Below are positions 1 through 5,949 of a stretch of DNA of 8,472 bases, piece by piece (positions within the stretch are counted from its first letter, which is position 1; each line of letters opens with the position of its first letter). A program made the position numbers and the translations under genes. The stretch spans positions 1 through 8,472 of the forward strand of contig JAUHVN010000107.1 in NCBI GenBank assembly GCA_030425055.1. Reading direction: 5' to 3'. The notes under the pieces are model-generated. The model was not told the DNA's origin. It did not search any database and was given only the letters and a program-made list of their open reading frames with translations. Source of the stretch: Actinomycetes bacterium (lineage in GTDB: Bacteria > Actinomycetota > Actinomycetes > Actinomycetales > Microbacteriaceae).

Positions 1-1
1 C

Positions 2-481
2 GTCGTCCGTCCGGTCCGGGACGTCGATGCCGAGGCGTTGGGCAGGGTGCACGCGACCTGCTGGCACGAGACGTACGACCACCTCATCAGCAAGGCGGCG
101 CTCGAGGCGATCTCGCCGAAGCGCCTCGCCGAGCTGTGGACCCACTGGGCCGTCCAGGGCCCGGACTTCAAGATGTTCGCCGCGCTCGTCGACGGCGAGA
201 TCGTCGGATTCGCCGGCTCCGGCCCCGCTCGCGACCGCGATGCGCCCGCCAACCGCGAGCTGTACTTCATCTACCTGCTCGACGCGTGGCACGGCACCGG
301 CATCGGCCAGCGGCTGTTCGACGCGGTCGTCGAAGACGGTGAGTCGCTGTATCTGTGGGTCGCCGACGACAACCCCCGCGCCCACCGGTTCTACGAGCGC
401 AACGGGTTCCGTCTCGACGATGCGTCGCACACCGAGCCCTTCCTCGGCGAGACGCTCACCGAGGTGCGCTTCACGCGCTGA
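2..481 (+). CDS. GNAT-family N-acetyltransferase, 5' end cut by the window edge
   Basis: The reading frame is open from the first complete codon, so the true start lies upstream of the window; 159 residues are visible. The N-terminus begins VVRPVRDVDAEAL, the usual first strand and helix of a GNAT fold, so only a few residues are probably missing. The acetyl-CoA binding motif A is seen as IYLLDAWHGTGIGQRLF (about visible residues 91-107), with the Q/R-x-x-G-x-G type pyrophosphate loop as H-G-T-G-I-G. The C-terminal motif B follows as NPRAHRFYERNGFRLDD. Proteins of this class transfer an acetyl group from acetyl-CoA to an amine on a small molecule or protein in the cytoplasm; the acceptor cannot be read from sequence. 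It ends 7 nt before cofE on the same strand, so the two are probably co-transcribed. Nothing suggests a direct role in F420 synthesis. The family is secure, the substrate unknown. Confidence 0.88.
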   Translation, partial: VVRPVRDVDAEALGRVHATCWHETYDHLISKAALEAISPKRLAELWTHWAVQGPDFKMFAALVDGEIVGFAGSGPARDRDAPANRELYFIYLLDAWHGTGIGQRLFDAVVEDGESLYLWVADDNPRAHRFYERNGFRLDDASHTEPFLGETLTEVRFTR

Positions 482-488
482 CACCCGA

Positions 489-1256
489 GTGCTGCAGGCC
501 TGGGCCCTGGAGGGCATCCCCGAGATCGTTCCGGGCACCGACCTGGTCGACACGATCGCGCGATCGGCGGGGTCGTCGCTGCGCGACGGCGACATCCTCG
601 CGGTGACGTCGAAGATCGTCTCGAAGGCCGAGGGGCGCATCGTCGCCGCGGACGACCGCGAGGACGCGATCACCGCCGAGACGGTGCGTGTGGTCGCGAC
701 GCGCACGTCGCCGACGGGGCACACCACCCGCATCGTCGAGAACCGCCTCGGCATCGTCTCTGCCGCCGCGGGCGTCGACGCGTCCAACACCGCCGAGGGC
801 ACCGTGCTGCTGCTGCCGATGGATCCGGATACCTCGGCCCGCGCCCTGTGCGCCGGCCTGCGCGAGCGACTCGGCGTCACCGTCGGCGTGCTCATCACCG
901 ACACCCTCGGCCGCGCGTGGCGCGACGGTCAGACCGACACCGCGATCGGCGCGGGCGGGGTGCACGTCTTCGAGGATCTGCGCGGCGGCACGGATGCCGA
1001 GGGTCGGCCGTTGCTGGTCACCCTGCCGTGCGTGGCCGACGAGCTCGCCGCGGCCGCCGACCTCGTCAAGGGCAAGACCTCGCGGCGGCCCGTCGCGGTC
1101 GTGCGAGGTCGCGCCGACCTCGTGGGAGACCTCGACCTGCCGGGCGCCCGCTCGATCGTGCGCGCCGGCGAGAACGACATGTTCCGCCTGGGCGCCGACG
1201 AGGCGTACGCCGCGGGATACGCGGCGGGTGCGGCATCCGTCGTCGCGGACGCCTGA
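489..1256 (+). CDS. cofE: Coenzyme F420-0:L-glutamate ligase (CofE family), stand-alone
   Basis: The 255-residue product matches the CofE family over its whole length. CofE adds L-glutamates to F420-0, with GTP in the characterised enzymes, to build the gamma-glutamyl tail of the deazaflavin cofactor F420. Visible blocks are GIPEIVPGTDLVDTI (9-23), DGDILAVTSKIVSKAEGR (33-50), AGVDASN (94-100), LLPMDPD (108-114) and ITDTLGRAWRDGQTD (136-150) running into AIGAGG. The last block is the most diagnostic. The GTG start at 489 was chosen because similarity begins right there; the frame stays open upstream, but that part is a shadow of the GNAT gene. No good ribosome binding site precedes it, so translation may be coupled to the GNAT gene 7 nt upstream. 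In mycobacterial FbiB this domain is fused to a C-terminal FMN nitroreductase-like domain; here the protein stops after the ligase domain. No other F420 biosynthesis gene is visible. Confidence 0.92.
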   Translation: MLQAWALEGIPEIVPGTDLVDTIARSAGSSLRDGDILAVTSKIVSKAEGRIVAADDREDAITAETVRVVATRTSPTGHTTRIVENRLGIVSAAAGVDASNTAEGTVLLLPMDPDTSARALCAGLRERLGVTVGVLITDTLGRAWRDGQTDTAIGAGGVHVFEDLRGGTDAEGRPLLVTLPCVADELAAAADLVKGKTSRRPVAVVRGRADLVGDLDLPGARSIVRAGENDMFRLGADEAYAAGYAAGAASVVADA

Positions 1257-1272
1257 CCCGCCGCGCGCCCGA

Positions 1273-2139
1273 TCAGCCGCGGTCGCGCAGCACGACCTCG
1301 CCCGCCGAGAGCGTCACGTCGATCGTGCTGATCGCGCCCGGGGAGGAGCCGATGCGGTTGTCGAATTCGCCCGCGCTGACGTCGGAGCGGATCGTGTAGT
1401 CGCCGGTCGGCACCGTGAGCCGCAGCGAGCCGGCGTTCGTGACGACCGCGACATCGCGGGGCTGGTCGCCGGTGAGCCGGGCGACGAGCGCCCCGGCATT
1501 GACCTGCAGGTCGGCGTCGCGCACGTCGACCAGGTCCAGCGTGGCGCCGCCGGCATTGAGCTCCGCGGAGACCCGTTCGACCGTGCCCGATACGCTGACG
1601 CTGCCGGCGCCGACGAACAGGTCGAGCTCGGCGAAGTCGCCGACGACGTCCAGCTCGCCGGCAGCGATCCGGAAGTCGCCGACGAGTGTGTCGTCCTGAA
1701 GCGATTCGGGCAGCGTCAGCACGGCTCGGCCCGCGCCACCGAACCAGAAGGGCCCGAACGACCGCGGCGAGGCCACCTGGAGGGTTCCGCCGTCCTGCGC
1801 GAACGTCCAGCCGTCCAGGCCCCGAGCCGACACGACCGAGAGCTCGATCTCGCGCGTGTCGGCGAACACGACCTGCACGGTGCCGGCCGTGACGTCGACC
1901 ACGATCGCGTCGACGCCTCGCACGGCCGCCCCGGTGAGGGACCGGCTCTCGCTGCGCACGCTCGAGGCGGCCACGGTGGAGAAGACCGCGCCGAGCACGG
2001 TGCCGACGACGATCATCGCGCCGACCACGATCGCGATGACCGCGAACACCCGGGATGCCCCCGATGTCCGCTGCGGCGGATTCGGCTCGGTCGGGGCGGG
2101 CGGGCCCGCCGGGACGGGAGGCGGAGCGATCGTGGTCAT
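1273..2139 (-). CDS. Single-pass membrane protein with DUF4097-like beta-strand repeats
   Basis: The protein has 288 residues. A Pro/Ala-rich N-terminal tail (about 3-22, presumably cytoplasmic) is followed by a transmembrane helix (about 30-53) and a ~230-residue extracytoplasmic domain. That domain is built of short beta strands punctuated by a recurring (N/S/T)AG turn: TAGTVQV (84-90), NAGGATLDL (195-203), NAGALVARL (214-222), NAGSLRL (235-241), SAGEFDN (255-261) and SAGEVVL (278-284). This is the pattern of the DUF4097 / putative adhesin beta-repeat families, which form right-handed beta-helix-like stacks. The ATG at 2139 overlaps the TGA of the response regulator as ATGA, so it is translationally coupled and is the last gene of the kinase-regulator operon. 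Related domains are found beside LiaF/PspC-type envelope-stress systems, so a role in sensing or answering envelope stress is an inference. The molecular function is unknown. It converges on cofE with 16 nt between the stop codons. Confidence 0.85.
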   Translation of the reverse strand: MTTIAPPPVPAGPPAPTEPNPPQRTSGASRVFAVIAIVVGAMIVVGTVLGAVFSTVAASSVRSESRSLTGAAVRGVDAIVVDVTAGTVQVVFADTREIELSVVSARGLDGWTFAQDGGTLQVASPRSFGPFWFGGAGRAVLTLPESLQDDTLVGDFRIAAGELDVVGDFAELDLFVGAGSVSVSGTVERVSAELNAGGATLDLVDVRDADLQVNAGALVARLTGDQPRDVAVVTNAGSLRLTVPTGDYTIRSDVSAGEFDNRIGSSPGAISTIDVTLSAGEVVLRDRG

Positions 2140-2810
2140 GACTGGGGTCCGTTCTGCGCCGAGGCGTCGTGGTGGATGTAGGCGAGCGCGGCGAGCACTC
2201 TCCGGTTGCCGGAGTCGTCCGGCTCGAGGTCGAGCTTCTGGAACACCGCGGTCACGTGCTTCTCCACGCTCCCCTCGGTGATGTACAGCGTGCGGGCGAT
2301 CGCCTGGTTCGATCGGCCCTCGGCGATGAGCGCGAGCACGGTGGCCTCGCGGTCGGTGAGGCGCTGCATCCGCTCGTCGCGCCCGCGGCGCGCCAGCAGC
2401 TGGGCGACGACCTCGGGGTCGAAGACGGTGGCCCCGTCGCCGATGCGCTGCAGCGTCTCGAGGAACTCGGCGACGTCGGTCACGCGGTCCTTGAGCAGGT
2501 AGCCGAGGGCGCCGCCCTTCCCGGCGAGGAGGTCGGCGGCGTAGCGCTCCTCCACGTACTGCGACAGCACCAGCACGGCGAGGTCGGGCCACGCCGCCCG
2601 CAGCCGCAGCGCGGCGCGCACACCCTCGTCGGACCAGGTGGGTGGCAGCCGCACGTCGAGGATCGCGAGGTCGGGCGCCGAGTCGGCGACCCGCTCGTCG
2701 ATCCCGTCGGCGTCGGCCAGAGCGGCGACCACTTCGTGCCCGGCATCCTCGACCAGCCGGACCAGGCCTTCGCGCAGCAGCGCGGAGTCTTCGCAGATCA
2801 GGATGCGCAC
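2136..2810 (-). CDS. NarL/FixJ-family two-component response regulator
   Basis: The 224-residue protein has the length and order of a NarL-type regulator. The receiver domain covers residues 1-120: acidic residues E7-D8 after strand 1, phospho-acceptor D52 in AILDVRLPP, the conserved Ser at S83 and K107 in YLLKD. A LuxR-type helix-turn-helix follows at about 148-210 (LTDREATVLALIAEGRSNQ, then IARTLYITEGSVEKHV). The start is a GTG at 2810, inside the end of the kinase gene (13-nt overlap). A strong GGAGGTGA ribosome binding site 7 nt upstream supports it. The protein should be phosphorylated by the adjacent histidine kinase and then bind DNA as a dimer. Its last codons overlap the ATG of the beta-repeat membrane protein. 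The C-terminal tail after the helix-turn-helix (NRRVLAALAYIHHDASAQN) is typical of actinobacterial members. Target genes cannot be read from the window; the operon itself is a plausible target. Confidence 0.95.
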   Translation of the reverse strand: MRILICEDSALLREGLVRLVEDAGHEVVAALADADGIDERVADSAPDLAILDVRLPPTWSDEGVRAALRLRAAWPDLAVLVLSQYVEERYAADLLAGKGGALGYLLKDRVTDVAEFLETLQRIGDGATVFDPEVVAQLLARRGRDERMQRLTDREATVLALIAEGRSNQAIARTLYITEGSVEKHVTAVFQKLDLEPDDSGNRRVLAALAYIHHDASAQNGPQS

Positions 2811-4165
2811 GGCACGCTCACCTCCAGGCTCGTGGGGCCCCCGGCGGGGCTGTCCAGGCGCACCTGCCCGCCGGCGGCGGCGATGCGGTTGGCGATCCCG
2901 TCGAGTCCCCCGCCAGGCACGAAGCGTGCCCCGCCGATGCCGTCGTCTTCGACGCGCGCCCAGAGCGTCGCGCCGTCGCGCAGTCGGACGACGACGCGGG
3001 TCCGACCGGCGCGGGCGTGCTTCGCGGAGTTGGTGAGCGACTCGGCGATCGCGAAGTAGACCGCGGCTTCGGCATCCCGGCTGCAGCGGCCGGCGAGCCG
3101 CACGTCGAGGTCGACGGGAACGTGTGACCGACTGGCGAGGGCCGACAGCGCGGCGTCGAGTCCGCGGTCGTCGAGGACCGAGGCGTGGATGCCGCGGGCG
3201 AGCTGCCGCAACTCGGTGATGGCCGCCTTCGTCGAGGTGTGCGCCTCGGCGATCAGCTCCTTCGCGGCCGCCGGGTCGTCGTCGATCTTCTGCTGGGCCA
3301 GACCGAGCGTCATCCCGACCGAGACGAGCCGGGGCTGCACGCCGTCGTGGAGGTCGCGCTCGATGCGGGTGCGCTCGACGTCGGCCGCGCGCACCGCGCC
3401 GGCCCGCTGCGCCGAGGACGTCCGGGCCTGCTCGGCCAGCTGCGCCTCGCGCGAGGGGACCATGATCGCCTTCGCGAGCACGCCGTGCAGCAGGCCGACG
3501 CCGATGAGTGTGGCCGCGGACACCAGGGCGAGGAGCAGCCCCACGATCACCGCCCACGCCGCGGGAACCGACAGATCGGTGCCGGCGACGGAGAGCGATC
3601 CGGTCCGCGCGTACAGCGGCGCGAACAGAAGAGCGATCGAGGACGCCAGCACCGAGAACAGCGTGAGCGTGAGCACGCCCAGAATCGTGCTGATCGCGAG
3701 GTGGGCGATGCCGCGCCAGGCGTTCGGGTCGATGGCCTGCAGCCACAGCGTGTGCATCAGGCCGCCGAAGCCGGGCTTGGGGCTGGTGCGCGGGCGGCGC
3801 GGAGGCAGCCCGAAGCCGTAGAGGCCGTCGACGCGCGCACCCTCGAGCCAGCCGATGGCGAACAGCGCATAGATGAACGCCACCAGGAACAGGATGCCGA
3901 TGCCGAGCAGCGGGATCAGCCCGACACCCACCGTGAGCAGCACCGCGAGCATCCCGAGCGCGACGGGGCCGACGACGCCGATGAAGGCGAGCTGTGCGAT
4001 CGCGCCGGCGAGCCGACCCGGTGACGCGATCCGGGGTCCGGCTGCGGGTGCGCCGGGGGCCGCAGGGGCGGCCGCGGTCGGCGGCGCCGGCGGGGCGCTC
4101 GGTGTCGGTGGGACGATCGGAGGCGCGGGGGAAGCCGGAGAGTCAGGCGGCGAAGCGAGGGTCAT
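2798..4165 (-). CDS. NarL-type membrane sensor histidine kinase
   Basis: The product has 455 residues from the ATG at 4165; positions here count from that Met. A Pro/Ala-rich cytoplasmic tail (about 5-43) precedes four hydrophobic segments (about 53-78 and 80-107 in one long stretch, 153-185, 200-230), resembling the membrane 'putative sensor' module of actinobacterial kinases. Then come a coiled linker and a HisKA_3 dimerisation domain with phospho-acceptor H273 in ERDLHDG. The ATP-binding domain has an N box with N379 in AESLTNSAKHARA, a G1 box EDDGIGGA (407-414) and a G2 box GGGLDGI (418-424). All catalytic motifs look intact. It is the first gene of the kinase-regulator-membrane protein operon. 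An in-frame GTG at 4198 would add 11 residues but has no spaced ribosome binding site; the ATG at 4165 is preferred, with moderate certainty. No extracytoplasmic sensor domain is seen, so it probably senses within the membrane or through a partner such as the beta-repeat protein. Confidence 0.93.
   Translation of the reverse strand: MTLASPPDSPASPAPPIVPPTPSAPPAPPTAAAPAAPGAPAAGPRIASPGRLAGAIAQLAFIGVVGPVALGMLAVLLTVGVGLIPLLGIGILFLVAFIYALFAIGWLEGARVDGLYGFGLPPRRPRTSPKPGFGGLMHTLWLQAIDPNAWRGIAHLAISTILGVLTLTLFSVLASSIALLFAPLYARTGSLSVAGTDLSVPAAWAVIVGLLLALVSAATLIGVGLLHGVLAKAIMVPSREAQLAEQARTSSAQRAGAVRAADVERTRIERDLHDGVQPRLVSVGMTLGLAQQKIDDDPAAAKELIAEAHTSTKAAITELRQLARGIHASVLDDRGLDAALSALASRSHVPVDLDVRLAGRCSRDAEAAVYFAIAESLTNSAKHARAGRTRVVVRLRDGATLWARVEDDGIGGARFVPGGGLDGIANRIAAAGGQVRLDSPAGGPTSLEVSVPCAS
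2818..2825 (-). promoter_or_regulatory. Ribosome binding site of the response regulator
   Basis: GGAGGTGA on the minus strand lies 7 nt before the GTG at 2810, within the last codons of the kinase gene. It decides for the GTG start and shows that the regulator has its own strong initiation signal despite the gene overlap. Confidence 0.85.
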
Positions 4166-4177
4166 GTCACCACGGTA
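4166..4177 (-). promoter_or_regulatory. Candidate leaderless-type -10 box before the kinase ATG
   Basis: TACCGT (4177-4172) is followed by six bases and then the ATG at 4165. A TAnnnT box at this distance would start transcription at the A of the ATG, giving a leaderless mRNA as is common in actinobacteria. The absence of a clear, well-spaced ribosome site before this ATG is compatible with that. The same hexamer occurs before marR. It competes with the promoter candidate at 4228-4257. Confidence 0.3.
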
Positions 4178-4204
4178 GGACGCGCGGATGCCGCGCACCT
4201 CCGG

Positions 4205-4244
4205 GGCATCCGGACGCTTTCCCTCGGGTTATCCCCCGGATGCC
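4205..4244. repeat. 9-bp inverted repeat upstream of the kinase gene
   Basis: GGCATCCGG (4205-4213) and CCGGATGCC (4236-4244) are perfect reverse complements with 22 nt between. The pair encloses the candidate -10 box at 4228-4233. Both arms contain the heptamer that is common throughout the window, so the pairing may be coincidental. It could also act as an operator or as a stem in the leader RNA. Confidence 0.5.
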
Positions 4245-4257
4245 GCGGGTCGGTCAG
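4228..4257 (-). promoter_or_regulatory. Candidate promoter of the kinase-regulator operon
   Basis: On the minus strand CTGACC (4257-4252) and GATAAC (4233-4228) are separated by 18 nt. Each matches four of six positions of the TTGACA/TATAAT consensus. The start of transcription would fall near 4221, about 56 nt before the ATG at 4165. The -35 box overlaps the stop codon of the cytochrome b gene. It is the best match in the gap between the two operons, but such matches arise by chance. Confidence 0.35.
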
Positions 4258-4268
4258 CGTCCGCTGAC
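4253..4268. terminator. Short hairpin at the end of the cytochrome b gene
   Basis: GTCAGCG-TC-CGCTGAC has 7-bp perfect arms and spans the last codons and the TGA (4256-4254) of the cytochrome b gene. No T-run follows on the minus strand, so intrinsic termination is doubtful. Its tight loop and coding overlap make it a weak terminator at best. It also overlaps the proposed -35 box of the next operon. Confidence 0.3.
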
Positions 4269-5939
4269 GGTTCCAAACATCTTGGCTATCGGTGCGAGGA
4301 CGAGGGGGCGGGCGGCTGTCCAGGCGGCGGCGATGACGACGATCGAGGCGATGAAGATCCAGAACCCGAGCCAGTTGTCGGCGTACGCGTTCGGGTCGGT
4401 GCTCCCCTGCGCGGCGTACATGTGGTTGAGGTTACGGAGGGCCCCGGTGGCGAGGACGAGGGCGACGTGCACGATGATGAACGCGACGAAGTAGAGCATC
4501 ACGGGGAAGTGCACTGCGCGGGCCCATTCGATCGGGTAGGCCTTGCTGAGTCCCTTGGCGTTCTTGGGCCACAGTCCCGACATGCGGAACCCGGTCGCGA
4601 TCGCGAGGGGGGCGGCGAGGAACACGGTGGTGAAGTAGGCCAGCTGCTGCAGGCTGTTGTAGTTGACCCACCCGTTCTCGGTCGGCCAGTCCAGCGACAC
4701 GTATTGCAGGGCGGCGCTGAACGCGTTGGGGAACACCTCCCAGCTGGTGGGCACGATCCGCATCCACTGACCGGTGACGAACAGCAGCACGATGAAGATG
4801 AGCCCGTTGACGATCCACAGCAGGTCGAGGGACTGGTGGAACCAGATCGTGAGGCTGACCTTGCCCTTCGGGTTGCCGCGGGGCGTCCAGAACGCGGTCG
4901 GGCGCTTCTCGGTGCGGATCGTGAGCCCCGACCGGATGATGAGGACCATCAGGAACACGTTGAAGAAGTGCTGCCACCCCAGCCACGCCGGGAACCCGAC
5001 CGGCGCTCCTTCGGGCAGGTGGTACTCGCCCGGGTAGTCGGCGAGGAAGTCGGTGCCCCACTGCGTGGACAGCAGCCACCGGACGGCGAACACCGCCATC
5101 AGCCCGACGTAGACCAGGCCGCCGCCGCCGACCACGACGATCCCGGCCCATTGGGCCTTCGTGAACGGCCCGATCCGGGCCGGTTCCGGCTTCGGAGCGG
5201 GGCGATGCTGCGCGGACGCGCCCTCCCACACCGTGGGCGTGAACGGCAGCGGGGTCGACACGTCGTACGCCGGTGCGGCTTGTCTCTGTTCGACCGCGGC
5301 GGATGTGGCATCCGTTGTTGCGGCATCCACCGTTTGGCGCGGTTGAACCTCAGGGGCCGGGGCGTCGGCGGGTGCGGGCGCGGCGGTGCCGGCCGGCGGC
5401 CATGGCTCCCCACCCGGAGTGCGGGGCAGCCCGCGCCGCAGCGCGACTCCCCCGGCGGCCGCGGCGGCAGGCGCGGCGGCGGAAGGTGCGGGCGCCACCT
5501 CAGGTTCGACCGCGGCATTCTGCGGATCCGCGGGCGCGGCATCCACCGTTTGGCGCGGTTGAACCTCGGGTGCAGGGGCAGCGGATGCCGCAACCGCAGC
5601 GACCGCGCCGGCGGGCGGCCAGGGCTCGCCGCCGGGGGTGCGGGGCAGCCCGCGGCGCAGGGTCACCCCGGCGGCTGCGGCCGCGGGAGCGGGGGCGGGC
5701 GCTTCGTCTCGCTGCGCTCGCTCAGCGACCTGCGCGGCGGGTACTGCTGCTGTTTCGTGCGAGGGCGCCACATCTTTCTGGCGCGGTTGCACCGATCTGG
5801 CGCGGTCGGATGCCACGGATGCCGCACCCGCAGCAGCCGCAGCCGCGACCTGCACGGGGGCGTCGCCGTCGGGTGGGTACGGGTCGCCGCCGGGGGTCCG
5901 CGGCAGGCCGCGCCGGATCGTCGTCCCGAACGTCGCCAT
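4254..5939 (-). CDS. Cytochrome b-type membrane protein with N-terminal peptide repeats, in the etfBA operon
   Basis: The protein has 561 residues in two parts. Residues 1-255 are Ala/Pro-rich and probably disordered, with three copies of a 16-residue peptide (8-23, 94-109, 167-182) alternating with VQPRQ peptides (50-54, 126-130, 198-202). Residues 256-561 form a six-helix membrane domain (about 265-287, 322-338, 370-390, 433-452, 477-499, 523-545). Candidate haem ligands are H324 (GWQHFFN), H368 (WFHQSLD), H477 and H491; the last two lie 14 apart in one helix, as in FdnI/HyaC-type cytochromes b. Loops rich in Arg/Lys (338-360, 452-474) put the N- and C-termini and the repeats in the cytoplasm. 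The start lies 10 nt after the etfA stop with only a weak ribosome site, suggesting translational coupling. Best call: a di-haem cytochrome b/b561-type electron carrier. From context it may pass electrons from EtfAB to quinone; that is inference. No flavin or Fe-S motif is seen. Confidence 0.85.
   Translation of the reverse strand: MATFGTTIRRGLPRTPGGDPYPPDGDAPVQVAAAAAAGAASVASDRARSVQPRQKDVAPSHETAAVPAAQVAERAQRDEAPAPAPAAAAAGVTLRRGLPRTPGGEPWPPAGAVAAVAASAAPAPEVQPRQTVDAAPADPQNAAVEPEVAPAPSAAAPAAAAAGGVALRRGLPRTPGGEPWPPAGTAAPAPADAPAPEVQPRQTVDAATTDATSAAVEQRQAAPAYDVSTPLPFTPTVWEGASAQHRPAPKPEPARIGPFTKAQWAGIVVVGGGGLVYVGLMAVFAVRWLLSTQWGTDFLADYPGEYHLPEGAPVGFPAWLGWQHFFNVFLMVLIIRSGLTIRTEKRPTAFWTPRGNPKGKVSLTIWFHQSLDLLWIVNGLIFIVLLFVTGQWMRIVPTSWEVFPNAFSAALQYVSLDWPTENGWVNYNSLQQLAYFTTVFLAAPLAIATGFRMSGLWPKNAKGLSKAYPIEWARAVHFPVMLYFVAFIIVHVALVLATGALRNLNHMYAAQGSTDPNAYADNWLGFWIFIASIVVIAAAWTAARPLVLAPIAKMFGTVSGR
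5320..5567. repeat. Exact 32-bp direct repeat within the cytochrome b gene
   Basis: Positions 5320-5351 and 5536-5567 are identical over 32 bp and lie 216 bp (72 codons) apart in the same reading frame. They encode the EVQPRQTVDAA peptide of repeat units 2 and 3. Around 5419-5434 and 5638-5653 a further identical 16-bp block lies 219 bp apart. Identity at the DNA level, including wobble positions, suggests a recent in-frame duplication or gene conversion between units. Confidence 0.9.
5334..5918 (-). repeat. Three tandem peptide repeat units in the cytochrome b N-terminus
   Basis: Copies of the 16-residue peptide are encoded at 5871-5918 (IRRGLPRTPGGDPYPP), 5613-5660 and 5394-5441 (both LRRGLPRTPGGEPWPP). 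Each is followed by a VQPRQ peptide at 5778-5792, 5550-5564 and 5334-5348. The unit length is 86 codons between copies 1 and 2 and 73 codons between copies 2 and 3. Spacers are low-complexity Ala/Pro/Val. The conserved peptide holds two or three Arg, a PGG turn and an aromatic residue followed by two prolines, which looks like a linear binding motif rather than a folded domain. Copies 2 and 3 are more alike than either is to copy 1, so the last duplication is probably recent. Confidence 0.93.
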
Positions 5940-5949
5940 CAGCGGTGCC

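Noticed and set aside
27..488. 5' extension of the cofE frame by about 154 codons.
   Set aside because: This part is Arg/Ser/Thr-rich and is the out-of-frame shadow of the GNAT gene; CofE similarity begins at the GTG at 489.
1257..1272. Bidirectional terminator between the convergent cofE and beta-repeat genes.
   Set aside because: The 16-nt gap holds no convincing stem; only 4-5 bp GC pairings with flanking coding sequence can be drawn.
688..2181. A 497-codon + strand frame spanning the convergent ends of cofE and the beta-repeat gene.
   Set aside because: It runs through two real genes in wrong frames, with Arg/Ala/Pro-rich shadow composition.
2140..2592. 5' extension of the beta-repeat protein frame across the response regulator.
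   Set aside because: The ATG at 2139 overlaps the regulator stop as ATGA and starts a sensible N-terminus; upstream residues are shadow composition.
2811..3746. 5' extension of the response regulator frame across the kinase.
   Set aside because: The GTG at 2810 has a strong ribosome site and begins the receiver domain; the upstream part lies in the wrong frame of the kinase.
4166..4198. GTG at 4198 as the kinase start.
   Set aside because: The GGAG sequence touches this GTG with no spacing, so it cannot serve as its ribosome site; the ATG at 4165 gives the more usual N-terminus, though the alternative is not excluded.
5320..5567. CRISPR-like pair of 32-bp direct repeats.
   Set aside because: There are only two exact copies, in frame within a coding region, 216 bp apart, encoding a repeated peptide.
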